A DNA stretch of 34,521 nt from positions 10,318 through 44,838 of the forward strand of contig DYDG01000008.1 of assembly GCA_020717845.1 (NCBI GenBank). The letters run 5' to 3'. Every line of letters begins with the position of its first letter. Position 1 is the stretch's first letter. Below, piece after piece: positions 31,016 through 34,521 of this stretch. The DNA is from Marinifilum sp. (GTDB taxonomy: Bacteria > UBA9089 > CG2-30-40-21). Under the pieces are notes generated by a model. The model was not told the DNA's origin and did not search any database. It saw nothing but the letters and a program-made list of their open reading frames with translations. Both the position numbers and the translations under genes were made by a program.

Positions 31016-32473
31016 ATGAACCCATGGCAGGGTCCAATAGAACAGCTTGATGATTATCGCTTCAAGATACCAAAAAGCTATATGAATGAGATGAGGGTTC
31101 CTGGTCTTATCTATGCCAATGTAGAGATGATGGAGCATATTAAGAACGATAGCACCCCTATTCAGATAGCCAATGTTGCCTGCCTTCCAGGCATAATAAA
31201 ATATTCTATAGCCATGCCTGATATTCATTGGGGGTATGGCTTTTCTATAGGCGGAGTAGGGGCAACAGAGATTGATAAGGGTGGTATTATCTCTCCGGGT
31301 GGGGTAGGGAGTGATATAAATTGCGGGGTCCGGCTGTTGCGGACAAACCTTAGCCTATCTGATATTGAGGATAAATTACCAGCTCTTGTTAATGGATTAT
31401 TTCGCAATATCCCTGCAGGGGTAGGCTCTCACGGTGCAATCAAGCTCTCACCAAAGGATACCGCAGATGTTTTGCATACTGGTACTAAGTGGGCAGTTTC
31501 TCATGGTTACGGCATCCCTGAAGATATTCTCTATACAGAGGAGCATGGACAATTACCATTCGCCAATCCCGAACAGATAAGCCAGCGGGCATTAGAACGC
31601 GGGCATAATCAGCTTGGCACACTTGGCTCTGGAAATCATTTCCTGGAGATTCAGGTCATAGACAGGGTATTTGATCCCAAAATAGCAGCTATTTTTGGAC
31701 TGAAGGAACAGCAGATTACAATCATGATCCATACTGGATCGCGTGGACTTGGGTATCAGGTCTGTGAAGATTATCTCCGTTCTATGGGTGATGCCAGCCG
31801 CAAGTATGGTATCTATCTGCCAGACAGACAATTAGCCTGTGCACCAGTAGACAGCCCTGAAGGCAAGGGATATCTTGGAGCAATGGCCTGTGCTGCTAAT
31901 TATGCCTGGGCAAACAGGCAGTGTATTATGCACCTGACAAGAAGGACATTTGAGCAGATCCTTGGGCTTAGTGAAAAAGAGATTGGGATACAATTGGTTT
32001 ATGATGTTGCCCACAATATTGCTAAGATAGAGAAACATATGGTCAATGGTAAAGAAACAACCCTCTGTGTCCATCGCAAGGGAGCAACCCGTGCCTTTCC
32101 AGCAGGGCACCCTGATATTCCAGAAAGATACAAAGATGCTGGACAGCCTGTAATTGTTCCAGGCGATATGGGCCGGGCATCTTATGTCCTTGTCGGCACA
32201 CAACTGGGCATGGATGAAGCCTTTGGCACTGCCTGCCATGGAGCCGGCAGAATAATGTCAAGAACCAGAGCAATAAAAGAGGCAAAGGGCAGATCCATTA
32301 CCAGAGAGCTTGCAGATAAGGGTATCATTGTCCGATCTTCTGGCAAAGAAACCCTGGCAGAAGAGATGCCTGAGGCATATAAGGATGTCAATGTTGTAGT
32401 CAATATCCTTCATCAGGCAGGCATTGCCAAAAAGGTAGCAAAGATAAGACCATTGGGGGTGGTGAAGGGGTGA
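31016..32473 (+). CDS. rtcB: RtcB RNA-splicing ligase
   Basis: The protein has 485 residues, with ATG at 31016 and AAGGAGG upstream. It joins RNA 3'-phosphate or 2',3'-cyclic phosphate ends to 5'-OH ends in a GTP- and Mn-dependent reaction. Landmarks are AMPDIHWGYGFSIGGV, SPGGVGSDINCGVRLL (Asp and Cys metal ligands), LGSGNHFLEIQ, IMIHTGSRGLG, VYDVAHNIAK, HRKGATRAFPAG and CHGAGRIMSRTRAIKE (guanylylated His). Length matches long bacterial RtcB. Archease lies upstream, a common and functionally linked pair in repair of broken RNAs; a pool of tRNA-cleaving toxins (for example HicA) would be one possible source of broken ends, but this is inference. Confidence 0.96.
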   Translation: MNPWQGPIEQLDDYRFKIPKSYMNEMRVPGLIYANVEMMEHIKNDSTPIQIANVACLPGIIKYSIAMPDIHWGYGFSIGGVGATEIDKGGIISPGGVGSDINCGVRLLRTNLSLSDIEDKLPALVNGLFRNIPAGVGSHGAIKLSPKDTADVLHTGTKWAVSHGYGIPEDILYTEEHGQLPFANPEQISQRALERGHNQLGTLGSGNHFLEIQVIDRVFDPKIAAIFGLKEQQITIMIHTGSRGLGYQVCEDYLRSMGDASRKYGIYLPDRQLACAPVDSPEGKGYLGAMACAANYAWANRQCIMHLTRRTFEQILGLSEKEIGIQLVYDVAHNIAKIEKHMVNGKETTLCVHRKGATRAFPAGHPDIPERYKDAGQPVIVPGDMGRASYVLVGTQLGMDEAFGTACHGAGRIMSRTRAIKEAKGRSITRELADKGIIVRSSGKETLAEEMPEAYKDVNVVVNILHQAGIAKKVAKIRPLGVVKG

Positions 32474-33018
32474 GGACAGAATTCAGAAGCCAAAAGTGTA
32501 GGATAGATACGGTTGAGGTTGTGCCTGAGGAACAACTGCAACGAGTCGTGTTTCTTGATAGGGATGGGGTGATTAATAAAAAATTAGAAGGGGATTATGT
32601 CAAGACCTATGACGAGTTTATTTTCCTTCCCGGAACAATAGATGCCATAAAAAAGATCAAGCAAAAGGGGTTAATGGTCATCATTATTACCAATCAATCA
32701 GGAATTGGTCGGGGAATAATGTCAGAGGATGATTTGCTTGATGTCCATGAGCAGATGCTTGCTGAGCTGAAAAAGAATGGCGTAACCATAGATGCTATCT
32801 ATTATTGCCCTCATTCTCCGGACAATGGCTGCGATTGCCGAAAACCTAAAGATGGGCTGTTTAAGCAGGCATTAATGGATTTTAATATAGACATGGAACA
32901 TTCATGGATGATTGGGGATGAACAAAAGGATGTCGAGGCAGGGGAAAAGGCTGGGTGTCAAACATACCTGCTGTCAAAAGGGGAATTGTTGATTGAAGCA
33001 ATAGAGCTATTACTATAA
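32470..33018 (+). CDS. GmhB/HisB-type HAD phosphatase
   Basis: The protein has 182 residues. The GTG start overlaps the rtcB stop by four bases (GTGA), with GAAGGGG upstream; a later GTG at 32521 is an alternative. It has HAD motifs VVFLDRDGVINKK (Asp30, Asp32), IIITNQSGIG, and MIGDEQKDVEAG, plus a zinc loop YYCPHSPDNGCDCRKPKDG (Cys113, His115, Cys121, Cys123). This combination is typical of D-glycero-D-manno-heptose 1,7-bisphosphate phosphatase and of histidinol-phosphatase; the zinc loop favours the GmhB type. It would supply heptose for lipopolysaccharide or S-layer glycans, consistent with a diderm envelope and the neighbouring polysaccharide export genes. Confidence 0.85.
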   Translation: MRTEFRSQKCRIDTVEVVPEEQLQRVVFLDRDGVINKKLEGDYVKTYDEFIFLPGTIDAIKKIKQKGLMVIIITNQSGIGRGIMSEDDLLDVHEQMLAELKKNGVTIDAIYYCPHSPDNGCDCRKPKDGLFKQALMDFNIDMEHSWMIGDEQKDVEAGEKAGCQTYLLSKGELLIEAIELLL

Positions 33019-33047
33019 ACATCAAGTAATCAGGAGGTCAAATATTT

Positions 33048-33623
33048 ATGAAAAAGGGATGTATGATTGGATTAGGGGTGGCTGGCATATTGATTCTGGC
33101 TATAGTTATGATTGGAGGCTGGGTGCTTTCTTACTATAATCAAATGGTTAGCAGCAAGGAAACTGTAACCTCTACATGGGCACAGGTAGAGAATCAACTC
33201 CAGAGAAGGGCAGACTTGATCCCAAACTTAGTCAATGCCACCAAGGGATATATGAAGCATGAAAGCCAGATATTTATCCAAATTGCTGAGGCTCGAGCAA
33301 AACTTGCCGGAGCACAGACAATTGGTGAAAAGATCAAGGCTTATACTGGTATGGAGTGTGCCCTTAGCAGGCTGCTGGTAATAGTGGAAAGGTATCCTGA
33401 CCTGAAAGCAAACCAGTCATTTGCACGATTGATGGATGAATTGGCAGGAACAGAGAACAGGATTTCTGTAGAAAGAAAACGATATAACGAAACAGTAAGG
33501 GAATATAATGTGCTTATCAAAAGGATCCCTGGAATATTTTTTGCAGGTATATTTGGATTTAAGGAGTCTCCTTATTTTGAGATTGAGGAAAAAGCAAAAG
33601 CAGTGCCAAAGGTAGAATTTTAA
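33048..33623 (+). CDS. lemA: LemA family protein
   Basis: The protein has 191 residues, with ATG at 33048 and AGGAGG upstream. One N-terminal membrane helix (about 7-29) is followed by a long helical domain with YYNQMVSSKETVTSTWAQVENQLQRRADLIPNLVNATKGYMKHE in segments, then SRLLVIVERYPDLKANQSFARLMDELAGTENRISVERKRYNETVREYN and a final IFGFKESPYFE. These are the defining LemA landmarks at standard length. The family's function is not firmly known. It converges on the FliK-like gene; no TPM-domain partner is adjacent. Confidence 0.93.
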   Translation: MKKGCMIGLGVAGILILAIVMIGGWVLSYYNQMVSSKETVTSTWAQVENQLQRRADLIPNLVNATKGYMKHESQIFIQIAEARAKLAGAQTIGEKIKAYTGMECALSRLLVIVERYPDLKANQSFARLMDELAGTENRISVERKRYNETVREYNVLIKRIPGIFFAGIFGFKESPYFEIEEKAKAVPKVEF

Positions 33624-33667
33624 GTGGTGCATGAGAATAACTGAATTCACCGCAGAGTTCACAGGGA

Positions 33668-33694
33668 CAGTAGAGAAGGATACTGTCTCTACTG
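33668..33694. terminator. Stem-loop between convergent lemA and the FliK-like gene
   Basis: CAGTAGAGA (33668-33676) and TCTCTACTG (33686-33694) form a nine-base-pair perfect stem with a nine-base loop, eight bases from the end of the - strand gene. It suits a bidirectional terminator, but neither side has a strong T-run. Confidence 0.45.
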
Positions 33695-33701
33695 AAGATG
33701 A

Positions 33702-34521
33702 TTATGCCACAAAATTGATCGTATCCCTCATCCCTAATCTGGAAATATTATCTACACTTATTTGCTGTTTCTTTTCCTTCAAAACACGAGGACCAAAGAT
33801 CAATGTATCTTCCCGCTTTTGTTTATTTCCCAAATGTCCATCCCTGACAAAAACATTAATTAGTCCTACATTTATTTCCGACATTTCCAGAGCATTTCTT
33901 AACATTTCAAGATTAGCTTCAATTAATTCTTTAACATAGGCATCCTGAACCAAAAACGTAGCAGTCAACCTTTCTTCTTCCATTGAAAGAATAAACTCTA
34001 ATTCCCCCAAATATTCAGGTTTTAATTGGATATGCATTTGAGTAATTTCATCTTTAAGATTAATGTTTATCTCCTTGACCAATCTGTTGATTATTTCTTT
34101 TGCTGAATCAGAAAGATCTTGCCAGGAGGATGTAATAGGCGTTTTTTCTATTAAAGACCCATCATGGGGAGTATTAAAAGGTGTCCCTGCCTGCTCATTT
34201 CCCATACCCATGTTTATATCCGTGCTATTATTATCCTTAAGCAATATTCTTTCTATCCCTTCCTTGATTTTATTCATTATCTCCATGTTTTGATCCATAC
34301 TATTTGAGTCCATCATATCCCGCTTGGATTGAATTGTCACTACAGCAGGCATGGTATTAACACTGCTGACGGCTGATGGCTCACGGCTCACGACCTGGCT
34401 CACCACTGCAGGCTTAGCAACAACATTGTCAACGGCTGATGGCTCACGGCTAACGGCTTGATTTACCGTTGCAGGCATGGCTGCAACCATGTTGACAGGG
34501 GTGCTACCCTCAACGGCTGAC
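33702..34521 (-). CDS. FliK-like flagellar hook-length control protein, C-terminal part (5' end outside window)
   Basis: The open frame continues past the right edge of the window (at least ten further codons without a stop), so the ATG at 34490 need not be the start. The C-terminal domain (LKDEITQMHIQLKPEYLGEL, then EFILSMEEERLTATFLVQDAYVKELIEANLEMLRNALE in pieces, EINVGLINVFV) matches the Flg_hook domain at the C-terminus of FliK. In known systems FliK is the molecular ruler of hook length and switches export specificity. The visible N-terminal part contains degenerate ~21-residue repeats (SAV...PAVV.Q.VSREP). The DNA of the repeats (GGCTGATGGCTCACGGCT at 34371 and 34434, period 63 bp) matches a common dispersed-repeat style. 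Confidence 0.7.
   Translation of the reverse strand, partial: SAVEGSTPVNMVAAMPATVNQAVSREPSAVDNVVAKPAVVSQVVSREPSAVSSVNTMPAVVTIQSKRDMMDSNSMDQNMEIMNKIKEGIERILLKDNNSTDINMGMGNEQAGTPFNTPHDGSLIEKTPITSSWQDLSDSAKEIINRLVKEININLKDEITQMHIQLKPEYLGELEFILSMEEERLTATFLVQDAYVKELIEANLEMLRNALEMSEINVGLINVFVRDGHLGNKQKREDTLIFGPRVLKEKKQQISVDNISRLGMRDTINFVA

Overview
The window looks like a chromosomal segment of an uncultured, low-GC, diderm, flagellated bacterium. A Wza-type polysaccharide exporter and a heptose-bisphosphate-type phosphatase imply an outer membrane. A FliK-like protein and a FapA-type protein imply flagella. The dense load of short palindromic repeats resembles genomes of little-cultivated candidate phyla. 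I cannot name the lineage from sequence alone.

Region 1 (about 1-14,590, all + strand) is the distal half of a contractile tail or contractile injection module. In order it holds: the C-terminal end of a probable tape measure protein, a DNA-circulation-type tail protein, a 60-residue protein, an M15 peptidase with a peptidoglycan-binding domain, a gpD-type hub, a gpV/gp45-type spike, a PAAR-type spike tip, a gp25-type sheath initiator, gpJ, an unrecognised beta-rich protein, a gpI-like protein, a fibre-associated protein, a collagen-motif tail fibre and a coiled-coil protein. The order matches Mu-like and PBSX-like tails. PAAR and the M15 wall hydrolase are also common in domesticated injection systems. 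Sheath, tube and (if present) capsid or ATPase genes would lie upstream of the window, so prophage, tailocin and injection system cannot be separated here. The region is crowded with small non-coding elements. These include about nine copies of a GGATGGGT...ACCCATC palindrome, three compound hairpins, two MITE-like elements sharing terminal inverted repeats, and a four-helix-bundle gene inserted between hub and spike and flanked by opposed heptamer arrays.

Region 2 (about 14,850-24,350, - strand) is housekeeping. Read in the direction of transcription it is speD-speE-rpsB-tsf-pyrH-frr-hicB-hicA-ferredoxin-uppS-cdsA-dxr-rseP. This is the familiar translation/isoprenoid/envelope cluster, headed by polyamine genes and interrupted by a HicAB toxin-antitoxin pair and a 2[4Fe-4S] ferredoxin. 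A possible 26-residue membrane peptide lies between tsf and pyrH.

Region 3 (about 24,480-33,623, + strand) begins with a sigma70-like promoter and a double-length FapA-type protein. It continues with a zinc-ribbon membrane protein coupled to a MerR-like regulator, then a second strong promoter driving polysaccharide export, a BY-kinase, archease, RtcB RNA ligase, a GmhB/HisB-type phosphatase and LemA. The window ends inside a FliK-like gene on the - strand, which converges on lemA.

The most notable observations are an exact 167-bp duplication (267-bp period) in the probable tail-length ruler, the MITE-like pair positioned just ahead of tail-gene ribosome-binding sites, the inverted-array-flanked four-helix-bundle insertion that supplies the end of the hub gene, and the internally duplicated FapA. 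All functional calls are family recognition by eye; no database search was run.
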